The notes: generated by a model not told the origin, from the letters alone. Shown: positions 23,137 to 32,453, numbered from the stretch's first letter. The stretch is DNA of 32,561 nt from Bacillus sp. 123MFChir2 (GCF_000383235.1 NZ_KB910968.1:1-32561), one strand, 5' to 3'. Translations and numbers: made by a program.

Positions 23137-24228
23137 GTGAATGAAATAACTCATCGTACAAAAACACGTCCTGTTAAAGTTGGAAATTTAACAATTGGCG
23201 GTAATAATGAATTAATTATACAAAGTATGACAACAACGAAAACACATGATGTGGAAGCAACAGTTGCTGAAATTAAGCGTTTAGAAGAAGCAGGTTGTCA
23301 AATTGTTCGTGTAGCCGTTCCTGATGAGCGCGCTGCAAATGCGATTGCTGATATTAAAAAACAAATTAATATACCTCTTGTTGCTGATATTCACTTTGAC
23401 TATCGCCTAGCGTTAAAAGCGATTGAAGGCGGTATTGACAAAGTTCGTATCAACCCAGGAAACATCGGTCGTCGTCATAAAGTTGAAGCAGTTGTAAATG
23501 CTGCGAAAGAACGCGGTATTCCAATCCGCATCGGTGTAAACGCTGGTTCATTAGAACGTCATATTCTTGAGAAATATGGATATCCAACGGCTGATGGTAT
23601 GGTAGAAAGCGCATTGCACCACATTAAAATTTTAGAAGATCTAGATTTTCATGACATCATCGTATCGATGAAAGCCTCTGATGTGAATTTGGCAATTGAA
23701 GCGTACGAAAAAGCATCTCGTGCTTTCAATTATCCATTACATCTTGGCATTACAGAATCTGGAACTTTATTTGCTGGAACTGTAAAAAGCGCAGCAGGTC
23801 TTGGTGCAATCTTAAGCAAAGGTATCGGTAATACGTTACGTATCTCATTAAGTGCAGACCCAGTTGAAGAAGTAAAGGTAGCGCGTGAACTATTAAAATC
23901 ATTCGGACTTGCTTCTAATGCTGCTACATTGATTTCCTGTCCAACATGCGGACGTATTGAAATTGACTTAATTAGCATTGCAAATGAAGTGGAAGAATAT
24001 ATTTCAAAAATTAAGGCACCGATTAAAGTCGCTGTCCTTGGCTGCGCAGTAAACGGCCCTGGCGAAGCGCGTGAAGCAGATATTGGGATTGCTGGAGCAC
24101 GCGGAGAAGGTCTTCTCTTCCGCAAAGGTGAAATTGTACGTAAAGTACCAGAAGAAACAATGGTGGAAGAGTTAAAGAAAGAAATTGATAAAATTGCAGA
24201 AGAATACGCAGCAAAACAAGAAAAATAA
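23137..24228 (+). CDS. ispG: 4-hydroxy-3-methylbut-2-enyl diphosphate synthase (flavodoxin)
   Basis: IspG is the penultimate MEP-pathway enzyme. It reduces methylerythritol cyclodiphosphate to HMBPP with a 4Fe-4S cluster. It has 363 residues from a GTG start with AAGGAGAG upstream. The N-terminal TIM-barrel carries [11 protein letters not shown] near 130-140. The C-terminal iron-sulfur domain has ligands Cys268 and Cys271 (CPTCGR), Cys303 and Glu310 (GCAVNGPGE). The bacterial two-domain form is complete. It ends in a strong bidirectional terminator shared with zur. IspH, the next enzyme in the pathway, is at 31328. Confidence 0.96.
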   Translation: MNEITHRTKTRPVKVGNLTIGGNNELIIQSMTTTKTHDVEATVAEIKRLEEAGCQIVRVAVPDERAANAIADIKKQINIPLVADIHFDYRLALKAIEGGIDKVRINPGNIGRRHKVEAVVNAAKERGIPIRIGVNAGSLERHILEKYGYPTADGMVESALHHIKILEDLDFHDIIVSMKASDVNLAIEAYEKASRAFNYPLHLGITESGTLFAGTVKSAAGLGAILSKGIGNTLRISLSADPVEEVKVARELLKSFGLASNAATLISCPTCGRIEIDLISIANEVEEYISKIKAPIKVAVLGCAVNGPGEAREADIGIAGARGEGLLFRKGEIVRKVPEETMVEELKKEIDKIAEEYAAKQEK

Positions 24229-24245
24229 GATGTAAAGCTGCTAAT

Positions 24246-24282
24246 AAAAAAGCTTGTCAGTTTAAAACTGACAAGCTTTTTT
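24246..24282. terminator. Bidirectional terminator between ispG and zur
   Basis: A near-perfect 18-bp dyad (aaaaaagcttgtcagttt and complement) with T-runs on both strands. Confidence 0.9.
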
Positions 24283-24694
24283 ATTGTGCACATTTCGGAC
24301 AGCGTCCATATATTTCAAATTTATGTCCCGTTACTTCATATCCTGTAAAGTCTTTGTTCATGAGTTCCATTGGACACGATGTAATTTCCTTCGTTCCACC
24401 GCAATCTAAACAAATGAAATGGTGATGGTGTTCTATAGTAGAACATTTAAAGCGAAAATGTTTTTCACCATTTAACTCTGTTTGTTCTAAAATACCGATT
24501 TCTACAAAAAGAGTTAAGTTGCGATAAATGGTATCAAAACTAAGCCCTGGGTAATCACCCTTCATATTAGCTAAAACATCTCTTGCCGTTAAATATTTAT
24601 TATGATTGGCAAATAAACGCAACATGTCTTCTCTTTTTCCAGTATGTTTATAACCCTTCTCTTTCATAAGGTGTAAAGCTTCTGTAAGATTCAT
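24281..24694 (-). CDS. zur: Zinc uptake regulator, Fur family
   Basis: Zur is a zinc-dependent repressor of zinc uptake genes. It has 137 residues. An N-terminal winged helix ([19 protein letters not shown], about 53-71) is followed by a dimerisation domain with the metal motif EHHHHF (88-93) and structural zinc cysteines 95 and 98 (CLDC) and 132 and 135 (CPKC). The start is the ATG at 24694; a longer open frame upstream overlaps znuB. Its place right after znuCB, behind a Zur box, identifies it as Zur over Fur or PerR and predicts autorepression. Confidence 0.88.
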   Translation of the reverse strand: MNLTEALHLMKEKGYKHTGKREDMLRLFANHNKYLTARDVLANMKGDYPGLSFDTIYRNLTLFVEIGILEQTELNGEKHFRFKCSTIEHHHHFICLDCGGTKEITSCPMELMNKDFTGYEVTGHKFEIYGRCPKCAQ

Positions 24695-24707
24695 AGTTAT
24701 CCCTACT

Positions 24708-25541
24708 TTACGCAGTTTTTTTCTTCTTCCATAAGATTGCACCGATTAAAATAAGAACTGATAACACAACGATTGTACCACCTGGAGCAAGATCAAGTTG
24801 ATAAGAAGCTAGCATACCTCCAACTACTGCAATCTCACCAAATACAACGGAGAAAAAGATCGTTTGCTTAAAACCTTTCGCAATTCGAATACTTGCTGCA
24901 ACTGGTAATGTCATTAATGATGAAACGAGAAGAATACCGACAACACGCATTGAAATCGCAATAACAAGTGCAACTAAAATAATAAAAATAAAGTGAATCC
25001 ATTTTGCACGTAATCCTGTAGCTACAGCATATTCTTCATCAAAAGATAATAAAAACAGTTCTTTATATAATAATATAATGACAGCCACTACAATCACAGC
25101 AACGAATCCAATAATAAGCAAATCACTACTTGTAACTGCACTTACACTACCAAATAAATAACTAAATAAATCTGTATTAAACCCATTAGCAAGAGAAATG
25201 AAAATGACACCAATCCCAATACCAGCTGACATAATAATAGGAATTGCTAGTTCCTGAAAATGTTTATATACCGTTCTTAATTTTTCAATAAGCAGAGCGC
25301 CGCCAATAGAAAATATCATCCCCATATATAATGGATTCAAAAAACCACCTGTAAACACAGTTTTTTCTAGTAATAAACTCGCCGCAATACCTGATAATGT
25401 AACGTGGCTTAATGCATCAGCAATCAACGATAAACGACGAATGACAACAAAGACACCAAGCATCGGGGCAACAAGTCCAATTAAAACTCCAGCATATAAA
25501 GAATTTCGTAAAAAATCATATTGCAAAAAATCCTGTATCAT
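24708..25541 (-). CDS. znuB: Zinc ABC transporter permease
   Basis: The membrane subunit of a zinc importer of the ABC-3 family with 277 residues. About eight hydrophobic segments are visible. [17 protein letters not shown] at 37-53 is the conserved coupling segment, and [14 protein letters not shown] precedes the later helices that hold [19 protein letters not shown]. It overlaps znuC by four bases (ATGA), indicating translational coupling. No zinc-binding lipoprotein gene is next to it, so the receptor must be encoded elsewhere. Confidence 0.9.
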   Translation of the reverse strand: MIQDFLQYDFLRNSLYAGVLIGLVAPMLGVFVVIRRLSLIADALSHVTLSGIAASLLLEKTVFTGGFLNPLYMGMIFSIGGALLIEKLRTVYKHFQELAIPIIMSAGIGIGVIFISLANGFNTDLFSYLFGSVSAVTSSDLLIIGFVAVIVVAVIILLYKELFLLSFDEEYAVATGLRAKWIHFIFIILVALVIAISMRVVGILLVSSLMTLPVAASIRIAKGFKQTIFFSVVFGEIAVVGGMLASYQLDLAPGGTIVVLSVLILIGAILWKKKKTA

Positions 25542-26311
25542 CGTATCCCCCCGTGATGCTCGTGATCATGCTCTAAACGATGAACATAATAACCATATAA
25601 TAGTGACATTTCAGCATCTTCTAACTTTTGGAACGCGTCTACATTTCCGTGGAAATGTAGACGCTGATTTAAGCAAGCAACATGTGTAACTTTCTCTGTC
25701 ACAGCTCCCATATCATGAGTGACAAGAATAAGTGTAATTCCTAAACACTTATTTAAATGTTCTAGCATATCATAAAAGCTTTCTACATTCTTTACATCAA
25801 TACCGACAGTAGGCTCATCCAAAATTAATAATTCAGGATCACTTACAAGTGCACGTGCAATAAAAACACGTTGTTGTTGCCCACCAGAAAGCTCACCAAT
25901 ATTCCGATTCATAAACTCACTCATTCCAACATCAGCAATCGCTTTTGTCACTTTCGCTTTATCCATCTTTGTTAAGAAGCGAAACAAGCCTTTCTTAGAA
26001 ACGAGCCCCATCGAAACAACTTCAAATACAGTTGCTGGGAATCCAGAGTTGAAACTATTTGCCTTTTGGGAGACATAGCCAATTTTATTCGAATCTTTAA
26101 ATTTTTTACTATCCATACCAAACAACCGAATCGTTCCTTGTTTCGGTTTTAAAATCCCTAATATACATTTCAATAATGTAGATTTTCCTGATCCATTCGG
26201 CCCTACTAAACCTAAAAAAGCTCCTTTAGGAACTTGCAGTTGAATGTCCTCTAACACATTTCGCTCTTCATAACGAAATGTTAAATTCTCGATTTCTAAT
26301 ATATAATTCAT
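25538..26311 (-). CDS. znuC: Zinc ABC transporter ATP-binding protein
   Basis: The ATPase of the zinc importer, 257 residues. Walker A GPNGSGKS is at 37-44, the Q-loop at YVSQKANSF, signature LSGGQQQR near 143-150, Walker B LLILDEP and the switch His in VTHDMG. The C-terminal tail is histidine-rich (HRLEHDHEHHGG) and may bind zinc. The ATG at 26311 was chosen over the one at 26314 because GGTGAGG would lie too close to the latter. It is the first gene of znuC-znuB-zur. Confidence 0.92.
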   Translation of the reverse strand: MNYILEIENLTFRYEERNVLEDIQLQVPKGAFLGLVGPNGSGKSTLLKCILGILKPKQGTIRLFGMDSKKFKDSNKIGYVSQKANSFNSGFPATVFEVVSMGLVSKKGLFRFLTKMDKAKVTKAIADVGMSEFMNRNIGELSGGQQQRVFIARALVSDPELLILDEPTVGIDVKNVESFYDMLEHLNKCLGITLILVTHDMGAVTEKVTHVACLNQRLHFHGNVDAFQKLEDAEMSLLYGYYVHRLEHDHEHHGGIR

Positions 26312-26328
26312 CATACCTCACCTATTTT

Positions 26329-26349
26329 AATTCAGAATGATTCCGATTT
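26329..26349 (-). promoter_or_regulatory. Zur box
   Basis: On the minus strand AAATCGGAAT-C-ATTCTGAATT is close to the Bacillus Zur operator (AAATCGTAATNATTACGATTT), with arms matching each other at 8 of 10 positions. It lies just after the predicted znu promoter, so bound Zur would block transcription. Confidence 0.65.
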
Positions 26350-26366
26350 ATCTTTGTTTAAATTAT

Positions 26367-26395
26367 ATTATAGCTCATTACGAGTTGTAAACCAA
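26367..26395 (-). promoter_or_regulatory. Promoter of znuC-znuB-zur
   Basis: On the minus strand, TTGGTT (26390-26395), 17 bases and a perfect TATAAT (26367-26372). The spacer contains CTCGTAATGAG, a possible second Zur half-site. Confidence 0.65.
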
Positions 26396-26444
26396 TCTGC
26401 CCTAAAATATACCTCTCATTTTAGACAACTTATCCATTATAACA

Positions 26445-26471
26445 AAAAGCAGAGAAAATCTCTCCGCTTTT
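26445..26471 (-). terminator. yqfU terminator
   Basis: An 11-bp stem with one mismatch (aaaagcagaga / tctccgctttt), overlapping the stop codon. On the minus strand it ends in a T-run. Confidence 0.7.
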
Positions 26472-27348
26472 AGTGAATTGCTGATTTAAATTTTGCACCT
26501 TTTGTTTCTTGTGTATTCATAATAGTAATAAAGGCATTTTCGTCTACTTCATGAACAATCGTTTTTAGCTTCGTTACCTCTAAACGAGTAATAACTGCAT
26601 AAATAACTTCTTTTTCTTTATCCGTATAGCCACCTTTTCCAACTAATTTCGTTGTTCCGCGGCCAAGTCGATGTAAAATTGCGTTTGATACTTCTTCATA
26701 ATGGTCCGAAACAATAATTACTGCTTTTGTTTCATCTAAACCTTGGATAACCGTATCAATCGTTTTAAACGCAATATAGTATGTCATAACAGAATACATC
26801 GCTTGTTCTACACCAAATACAACTGCCGCCCAAGCAAACACGAAAATATTCATAAACATAACAAATTCACCGACAGAAAACGGTAATTTCTTTGTTAGTA
26901 AAATCCCTAGAATTTCTGCTCCATCCAATGAACCACCATGTCTAATCACAAGCCCAACACCGATACCTAAAATTAGTCCTCCAAAGACAGTCGCTAAAAT
27001 AGGCTCTGTCGTAAAAGGCTGAAGGGAATGTAATGTCGACTCAATCAAAGCTAAACATATGATTGCAAAAACAGAAGATAACATAAATGTTTTTCCGATT
27101 TGCTTATAACCTGAGTACATAAACGGTAAATTGAGGATTACAACTAAAGTGGAAAAGCTTAGCCACCAAATATTTGGTGTAAGGAAATCTAATATGAGGG
27201 AAACGCCGATAATACCACCATCAATAATTTTGTTTGGAATTAAAAATAGCTCAAGTGCAACTGCTGCACAGCCAGCACCTATGATAATCATAACAAGACG
27301 ATACACAAGATGAATTATACTTTCTTTTTTATGCTGTTGTTTTTCCAT
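26470..27348 (-). CDS. YitT/DUF2179-family membrane protein (YqfU-like)
   Basis: A 292-residue protein of unknown function. The first 215 residues hold about five or six membrane helices with the family motifs [18 protein letters not shown] and [17 protein letters not shown]. The last 80 residues form the soluble DUF2179 domain ([19 protein letters not shown], then [13 protein letters not shown]). The ATG has GAGGAGG four bases upstream. It is divergent from yqfT. The position agrees with B. subtilis yqfU. Confidence 0.85.
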   Translation of the reverse strand: MEKQQHKKESIIHLVYRLVMIIIGAGCAAVALELFLIPNKIIDGGIIGVSLILDFLTPNIWWLSFSTLVVILNLPFMYSGYKQIGKTFMLSSVFAIICLALIESTLHSLQPFTTEPILATVFGGLILGIGVGLVIRHGGSLDGAEILGILLTKKLPFSVGEFVMFMNIFVFAWAAVVFGVEQAMYSVMTYYIAFKTIDTVIQGLDETKAVIIVSDHYEEVSNAILHRLGRGTTKLVGKGGYTDKEKEVIYAVITRLEVTKLKTIVHEVDENAFITIMNTQETKGAKFKSAIH

Positions 27349-27492
27349 ACTACCTCCTCAAGTATCCATATATTTTTCCCCTTTATTATAACATATCCTC
27401 CCTTTTTAATGAGAAAACTGCCTGCTTTGGAATATACACAAGCATATTTTACATATATTCGGATATGAGGACAAAATAAAGGAGGGAGCAAC

Positions 27493-27747
27493 ATGAACCT
27501 CATTCAACAGTTTGTAAATAAAAAATTAAACAATATGACATCCAAGGAATTATTAAAATATAGTGCAGAATACGGGGTGTCCATTACAAACGAACAAGCA
27601 GACAAAATTGTCACATTAATTCAAGGAAAACATATTAATATTTATGATGACCAAGAAAGATTACAACTTTTAAAACAAATTGCGAAGGTCACTTCTCCTG
27701 CTACCGCACAACAAATTAATACCCTATTTCAAAAATTAATAAAGTGA
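27493..27747 (+). CDS. yqfT: YqfT, DUF2624 protein
   Basis: An 84-residue soluble helical protein of unknown function. MTSKELLKYSAEYGVSITN and QADKIVTLIQGKHINIYD are the recognisable family segments. The ATG follows a strong site, AAAGGAGGGAG. It is the only + strand gene between zur and the vrrA gene. No clear terminator follows; repeat copy 8 lies 80 bases downstream. Confidence 0.82.
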   Translation: MNLIQQFVNKKLNNMTSKELLKYSAEYGVSITNEQADKIVTLIQGKHINIYDDQERLQLLKQIAKVTSPATAQQINTLFQKLIK

Positions 27748-27827
27748 AACTTCCATTAGTATTTTTTCCATCCCCCGACTGACGGAAATTCCGCCCAATC
27801 GATCACATGCCAACAGTTATCCCCACC

Positions 27828-27891
27828 TATATAGATGCAAATTGAAAAACTAACATCAAAACCCTTTTCTTTTTCGGTGGGCGAGGGCTTA
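27828..27891 (-). repeat. Dispersed bcr-like repeat, copy 8 (truncated)
   Basis: Only the first 60 or so bases in reverse orientation are left (tatatagatgcaaattgaaa, aacatcaaaaccc, ttctttttcggtgggcgagg). The rest is replaced by gcccactagcgggataa and the nfo terminator. A similar agcgggataa occurs after ispH near 32306. Confidence 0.55.
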
Positions 27892-27911
27892 CTGCCCACT
27901 AGCGGGATAAA

Positions 27912-27940
27912 ATAAAAAAGGGGTGCTCCCCCTTTTTTAT
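27912..27940 (-). terminator. nfo terminator
   Basis: A 12-bp stem (ataaaaaagggg / ccccttttttat) with a five-base loop, overlapping the nfo stop codon. Confidence 0.85.
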
Positions 27941-28833
27941 TGTTCTTTAATTTTCTGAAGAACCTCTTCATCAAACACACCATTTTTCAGCATTTCAATT
28001 TCAAATTTATACGGTGGCTTTTTATCGTTTTTATCTTCACCTACATATGGCGTTTCAAGAATTTTCGGTACATGCAGTAATTGCGGATGATGTACAATAT
28101 GGTGCAATGTTTTATAACCAATATGGCCGAAACCGATATTTTCATGACGGTCTTTTCTAGCGCCGCGCTCATTCTTGCTATCATTAAGGTGTAATACTTG
28201 TAAACGATCAATACCTATTATTTTATCAAATTCGTTTAAAACACCGTCAAAATCATTAACGATATCATAACCAGCGTCATGCGTATGACATGTATCAAAG
28301 CAGACAGACAATTTCTCATTAAGCGTTACACCATCAATAATTCTCGCAAGCTCTTCAAAACTGCGCCCACACTCTGTTCCTTTTCCAGCCATTGTTTCTA
28401 GCGCAATGTTCACTGTTTGATCAGTTGTTAATACTTCATTTAAACCTTCAATAATTTTTTGGATTCCTGCATCCGCCCCGGCCCCAACATGCGCTCCTGG
28501 ATGGAGTACAATTTGCTTTGCAACCCCCAATGCTGATGTTCTTTCAATTTCCATGCGAAGGAAATCAACACCTAGTTGGAATGTTTCAGGTTTCGTTGTA
28601 TTACCTATATTAATAATATACGGGGCATGAACAACGATTTCCTCAATTCCATTCAGTTCCATATGTTTACGGCCCGCTTCTATATTTAACTCTTCAATCG
28701 GTTTTCTTCTCGTATTTTGCGGTGCTCCCGTATAAACCATAAACGTTGTTGCACCGTATGACACAGCTTCTTCACTCGCTGCTAATAACATTTTCTTTCC
28801 ACTCATCGAAACGTGAGATCCAATTTTCAACAT
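27937..28833 (-). CDS. nfo: Endonuclease IV (AP endonuclease)
   Basis: Nfo cuts DNA at abasic sites and removes blocked 3' ends in base-excision repair. It has 298 residues in a TIM-barrel with three zinc ions. [16 protein letters not shown] starts the protein. Zinc ligand segments are [59 protein letters not shown] and ETPYVGEDK. All are present, so the enzyme looks active. The ATG follows AAGAGGTGATTAC. Downstream of cshB on the same strand, it is separately terminated. Confidence 0.95.
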   Translation of the reverse strand: MLKIGSHVSMSGKKMLLAASEEAVSYGATTFMVYTGAPQNTRRKPIEELNIEAGRKHMELNGIEEIVVHAPYIINIGNTTKPETFQLGVDFLRMEIERTSALGVAKQIVLHPGAHVGAGADAGIQKIIEGLNEVLTTDQTVNIALETMAGKGTECGRSFEELARIIDGVTLNEKLSVCFDTCHTHDAGYDIVNDFDGVLNEFDKIIGIDRLQVLHLNDSKNERGARKDRHENIGFGHIGYKTLHHIVHHPQLLHVPKILETPYVGEDKNDKKPPYKFEIEMLKNGVFDEEVLQKIKEQ

Positions 28834-28913
28834 GTAATCACCTCTTATAAATGCAATAGCTATAATGATAGCATAATTTGTAGAAATCTGACACTGTTAA
28901 CTCCCCTGTAAAA

Positions 28914-28940
28914 AAAAGATAAGGAAGGCCCTTATCTTTT
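28914..28940 (-). terminator. cshB terminator
   Basis: AAAAGATAAGG pairs with CCTTATCTTTT, with a T-run on the minus strand. It overlaps the cshB stop codon. Confidence 0.8.
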
Positions 28941-30242
28941 CTTTTTACTATATTTTTTCTTAATTTTTTCGCGTTCCCATTCAAGCTTTTTCTTATAATT
29001 TGGCTTTACTTTTTTCGGTTTTTTCACAACTTTTTGTGCCATAGAATCCAATTGATCGTTTGGTTTCTTACGGCTTTGACGGCGGCGGCGAGGTCCTAAT
29101 TCAACCAACTCCCCTGCACGCAAGTCCACATGTTTGAATTCAATATGACGTTGCTTTTCTAACGTATCTAACGCTTCTTCATCTACTTGGTCATAAATGG
29201 TTGCCGCAATACCAGAATATCCAGCACGCGCTGTTCGGCCAACACGGTGAATAAAGAAATCTAAATCAGATGGAATTTCGTAGTTAATCACATGACTAAT
29301 TCCCTCAATATCAATACCACGTGCAGCTAAATCTGTCGCTACAATATATTGAAATTCTAAATCACGAACTTGTTTCATCATTTTCTTGCGATCACGCGGT
29401 GATAAATCACCATGAATACGACCTACTTTTAAACCGCGTTCCGTTAAACCATGCGCTACTTCCTCCGCCTTTTTCTTTGTATTCGTAAAGACGATTGCTA
29501 AATACGGCTGATATTGCAGTAACAGATTTTTCACAAGTTCAACTTTATTACGGTGCCTTGACGGAATAAGGTGATGTTCAAGATTAATCGCTGCGATTTG
29601 CTTTGGATTAATATGAATATGCTCTGGATTGTCCATATATTTCTTCATAAATGGTTTTAACTTTTGCGGAATTGTCGCTGAGAAAACAAGCATTTGTAAA
29701 TTTTTAGGCATACGTGCTGCGATTTTATCCACATCATGAATAAAGCCCATATCAAGCATTAAATCAGCTTCATCGACAATAACTGCAGAAGCCGTATGTA
29801 CAAATAGCGCTTGATCTTCCACTAAATCTTTAATACGCCCTGGTGTTCCCACCACAACATGCGGTTGTTTCTTCAATTTTTCAATTGAACGTTGTTTATC
29901 TGTTCCACCGATAAAACAACGTGCTGTAATCATTTTGTCTTCTTCACAAAACTTTGTTATCTTTACGATTTCTTCATAAATTTGCTGTGCTAACTCACGA
30001 GTTGGGGCTGTAATTACCAGTTGTACTTCTTCTCTAGTTGCATCAATACGATTTAATGTTGGAAGTAAATACGCATGCGTTTTTCCAGATCCCGTTTGTG
30101 ATTGTCCAATAATACTAACTCCCTTTTTCACAACCGGAAAAATCTTTTGTTGAATTTCTGTTGGTTCTGAAAAACGTAATTCACGAATTGCATCTATTAA
30201 AAATGGTTGAAAATTATACTGTGTAAATGTTTGCACTGTCAT
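28932..30242 (-). CDS. cshB: DEAD-box RNA helicase CshB
   Basis: An ATP-dependent RNA helicase, 436 residues. The Q motif region is EPTEIQQKIFP, motif I SQTGSGKT, motif Ia APTRELAQQ, motif II VDEADLMLD, motif III FSATIP, motif IV VFTNTKKKAEE, motif V ATDLAARGIDIEG and motif VI HRVGRTARAG. A basic tail of about 55 residues, with runs of Lys/Arg, probably contacts RNA. CshB in B. subtilis acts in ribosome assembly and RNA turnover, especially in the cold. The ATG at 30242 has GGTGG upstream; a longer frame to 30278 lacks a site. Confidence 0.92.
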   Translation of the reverse strand: MTVQTFTQYNFQPFLIDAIRELRFSEPTEIQQKIFPVVKKGVSIIGQSQTGSGKTHAYLLPTLNRIDATREEVQLVITAPTRELAQQIYEEIVKITKFCEEDKMITARCFIGGTDKQRSIEKLKKQPHVVVGTPGRIKDLVEDQALFVHTASAVIVDEADLMLDMGFIHDVDKIAARMPKNLQMLVFSATIPQKLKPFMKKYMDNPEHIHINPKQIAAINLEHHLIPSRHRNKVELVKNLLLQYQPYLAIVFTNTKKKAEEVAHGLTERGLKVGRIHGDLSPRDRKKMMKQVRDLEFQYIVATDLAARGIDIEGISHVINYEIPSDLDFFIHRVGRTARAGYSGIAATIYDQVDEEALDTLEKQRHIEFKHVDLRAGELVELGPRRRRQSRKKPNDQLDSMAQKVVKKPKKVKPNYKKKLEWEREKIKKKYSKKKR

Positions 30243-30327
30243 ACATTCCACCTTCTTTCTTATTTCTACTGCGTTCATTAATCAGCCAAGTTACCATTAT
30301 ATCGAAATCTATCGGTAAAATCTATCT

Positions 30328-30502
30328 TTATATATATCCATTTAAATTTTTAACATATAAGTTGCTGCTATGCAAAATACACCATAACCGCTACTTGCTT
30401 TCTTCTTTTGTTTTAAACCTTGCATGGGTTAAGGGAACAGGCTCTGACTGTTTCTATTCGCAGCCAGATGCTCTCGCCCCTCGTTTTTTTGAACTTGTAT
30501 AT
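30328..30502 (+). repeat. Dispersed bcr-like repeat, copy 7
   Basis: Same orientation as copy 1, with tatatatccatttaaattt, aacatataagttgctg and gcagccagatgctctcgccc. About 25 bases before the right end are missing. It fills most of the 319-bp gap between cshB and vrrA. Confidence 0.7.
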
Positions 30503-30597
30503 CTTTAGTTTAGCATTTCAACAGAAAAACTAACCTTCTTTCCCTCCATTGCATATTGTAGTGTATATTACCTAATTGAAGAAAGGAGGATTTCCTA

Positions 30598-31236
30598 ATG
30601 TATATGAAACCCCCTCCCTATCAACAAATGTACACGCAGTCTCCATATCCACATACAATGTACCCAACACAAGGTATACAACCAATGATGCCTAAGAAAA
30701 AAGGACTTCTTGCAAAATTGTTTCAAAAACACAATCCCGCTACAGATTATATGTATATGATGCCCCCGTATAGACAATTAGAAACATACCCAAATACACC
30801 ATACCAGCAAAATCAGCCATATATGCACCCTCCAAAACAGCAACAACAAATGATGCAACCTCAAATGATGGCAGAAGGTGAAACACGAGGAGGAAGTGCA
30901 CCTAGTGGAATTAGCAGTTTTTTCACGAATTTTATTTCAAATCCCACTGGAATGATCAATAACGTCGAAAAAGTTGTCCAAATGGCCCAATCCGTTGGTC
31001 CTGTCGTACAGCAATATGGCCCGATTGTCCGCAACATTCCTAATATCATGAAAATACTTACCTCTGGAAAAAATGCGGATGAACAACAAACACAAGAAGT
31101 CAAAACAACTACTTCTACTCTATCTGAAGAAATCCCTATTACAAGCAAACCTCTTGCTCCTCAAACAACATTGGAAGATAAGATAGAAATAGAAAACGCA
31201 CACTCTACCACTCCGAAACCAAAGCTATACGTGTAA
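30598..31236 (+). CDS. vrrA: VrrA/YqfQ-family protein
   Basis: A 212-residue protein. Residues 1-95 are Pro/Gln/Tyr/Met-rich and low-complexity ([27 protein letters not shown]). Residues 100-155 are the conserved core ([20 protein letters not shown], then [14 protein letters not shown]). The tail is Thr/Glu-rich and disordered. The composition and the place beside cshB and ispH match YqfQ and the B. anthracis vrrA gene, whose Gln-rich part carries a variable 12-bp repeat used for strain typing. Here that part shows no long tandem array. The function is unknown. The ATG follows AAAGGAGGA. Confidence 0.8.
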   Translation: MYMKPPPYQQMYTQSPYPHTMYPTQGIQPMMPKKKGLLAKLFQKHNPATDYMYMMPPYRQLETYPNTPYQQNQPYMHPPKQQQQMMQPQMMAEGETRGGSAPSGISSFFTNFISNPTGMINNVEKVVQMAQSVGPVVQQYGPIVRNIPNIMKILTSGKNADEQQTQEVKTTTSTLSEEIPITSKPLAPQTTLEDKIEIENAHSTTPKPKLYV

Positions 31237-31243
31237 CATTTCT

Positions 31244-31272
31244 TTGTCATCTGCTTTCTTCTCCTTTATAAT
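31244..31272 (+). promoter_or_regulatory. ispH promoter
   Basis: TTGTCA (31244-31249), 17 bases and a perfect TATAAT (31267-31272), starting 8 bases after the vrrA stop codon. Confidence 0.65.
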
Positions 31273-31273
31273 G

Positions 31274-31315
31274 AAAAGGATTAGCTTTATAAAAACAAAT
31301 CCTTTTTTAAAGGAG
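31274..31315 (+). promoter_or_regulatory. Leader hairpin over the ispH ribosome site
   Basis: AAAAGGATT (31274-31282) can pair with AATCCTTTT (31298-31306), which is followed by more T. The same TCCTTT can instead pair with the ribosome site AAAGGAG (31309-31315). The two pairings exclude each other. Confidence 0.4.
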
Positions 31316-31327
31316 CGGATTAATTAC

Positions 31328-32284
31328 ATGAAAATCGTTAAAATTTCTCCTCGCGGCTATTGCTACGGCGTTGTAGACGCGATGGTCATTGCGCGCAATG
31401 CAGCGCTCGATAAAACATTACCAAGGCCAATTTATATCTTAGGTATGATTGTCCACAATAAACACGTAACAGATGCATTTGAAGAAGACGGCATCATTAC
31501 GCTTGATGGCCCAAGCCGCTTAGATATTTTAGAAAAAATTGAGTTTGGAACTGTTATTTTTACAGCTCACGGTGTATCTCCAGAAGTAAAACAACGCGCC
31601 AAGGAAAAGGGCTTAACAACAATCGACGCAACATGTCCTGACGTTACAAAAACACACGACTTAATTGAAGCAAAAAAAGAAGAAGGTTACCATATTATTT
31701 ATATCGGTAAGAAAGGACACCCTGAACCTGAAGGTGCAGTCGGGATTGCCCCGGATATTGTCCATCTTATCGAGAAAGAAGCAGATCTTGAAGCACTTAC
31801 CATTCCAACGGAAAAGATTTTAGTTACAAACCAAACGACGATGAGTCAATGGGATGTTCAACAAATTATGGAGAAAATTCAAGAAAAGTTTCCAACAGCA
31901 GAATTCCATAAAGAAATTTGTCTTGCTACGCAAGTGCGCCAAGAAGCCGTTGCAAAACAAGCAACTGTTGCTGATTTAACAATTGTCGTTGGTGATCCAA
32001 AAAGCAATAACTCTAACCGCCTTGCACAAGTATCTGAAGAAATTGCTAGTACAAAAGCATATCGCGTTGCCGATGTAAGTGAAATCCAACTAGAATGGCT
32101 ACAAGGCGTAGAAACAGTCGCTATTACAGCAGGGGCATCTACACCAACGCCTATTACAAAAGAAGTAATTGCATTTTTTGAACAGTATGATCCAACAAAT
32201 CCTGCAACGTGGGAACGTAAGCGAAACGTACCACTACAAAAAATCTTACCAAAGGTTAAGGCAAAACAAACTTTCCATCAGTGA
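31328..32284 (+). CDS. ispH: 4-hydroxy-3-methylbut-2-enyl diphosphate reductase
   Basis: IspH makes the final MEP-pathway products IPP and DMAPP from HMBPP with a 4Fe-4S cluster. It has 318 residues from the ATG at 31328, chosen for AAAGGAG upstream and the family N-terminus [15 protein letters not shown]. Cluster cysteines are Cys12, Cys103 (DATCPD) and Cys198 (EICLAT). Substrate-binding histidines lie in IVHN (43), TAHG (81) and KGHPEPEG (131), and TNQTTMSQ and SNNSNRL are present. The enzyme is complete. It has its own promoter and a strong terminator at 32321. Confidence 0.96.
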   Translation: MKIVKISPRGYCYGVVDAMVIARNAALDKTLPRPIYILGMIVHNKHVTDAFEEDGIITLDGPSRLDILEKIEFGTVIFTAHGVSPEVKQRAKEKGLTTIDATCPDVTKTHDLIEAKKEEGYHIIYIGKKGHPEPEGAVGIAPDIVHLIEKEADLEALTIPTEKILVTNQTTMSQWDVQQIMEKIQEKFPTAEFHKEICLATQVRQEAVAKQATVADLTIVVGDPKSNNSNRLAQVSEEIASTKAYRVADVSEIQLEWLQGVETVAITAGASTPTPITKEVIAFFEQYDPTNPATWERKRNVPLQKILPKVKAKQTFHQ

Positions 32285-32320
32285 AAGTTTTATTGCTCGC
32301 AATTAGCGGGATAATACAAA

Positions 32321-32354
32321 CAAAATCCGTTATCTCATAAGATAACGGATTTTG
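32321..32354 (+). terminator. ispH terminator
   Basis: A 15-bp perfect stem (caaaatccgttatct and complement) around four bases. Its T-run is cut short because the next element begins one base later. Confidence 0.85.
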
Positions 32355-32355
32355 T

Positions 32356-32392
32356 CAGGCTGTGGAGAAAGCCTTCTCCACAGCCTGTTTTT
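32356..32392 (+). terminator. Hairpin terminator at the left edge of the IS
   Basis: caggctgtggagaa (32356-32369) pairs perfectly with 32374-32387 around a four-base loop, and TTTTTG follows. Facing inward, it would stop outside transcription before it reaches the transposase. Confidence 0.7.
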
Positions 32393-32453
32393 GTGTCTGA
32401 ACATCTTTTCATCTGTCAACACTGATAAAAAAGATGCAAAGGAGCGATGCCCC

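Noticed and set aside
23730-24293. 187-residue minus-strand ORF
   Set aside because: It is antisense to the C-terminal half of ispG and crosses the terminator.
556-30502. CRISPR array
   Set aside because: The repeats are 60-205 bp, kilobases apart, in both orientations, and have no spacer structure or cas genes.
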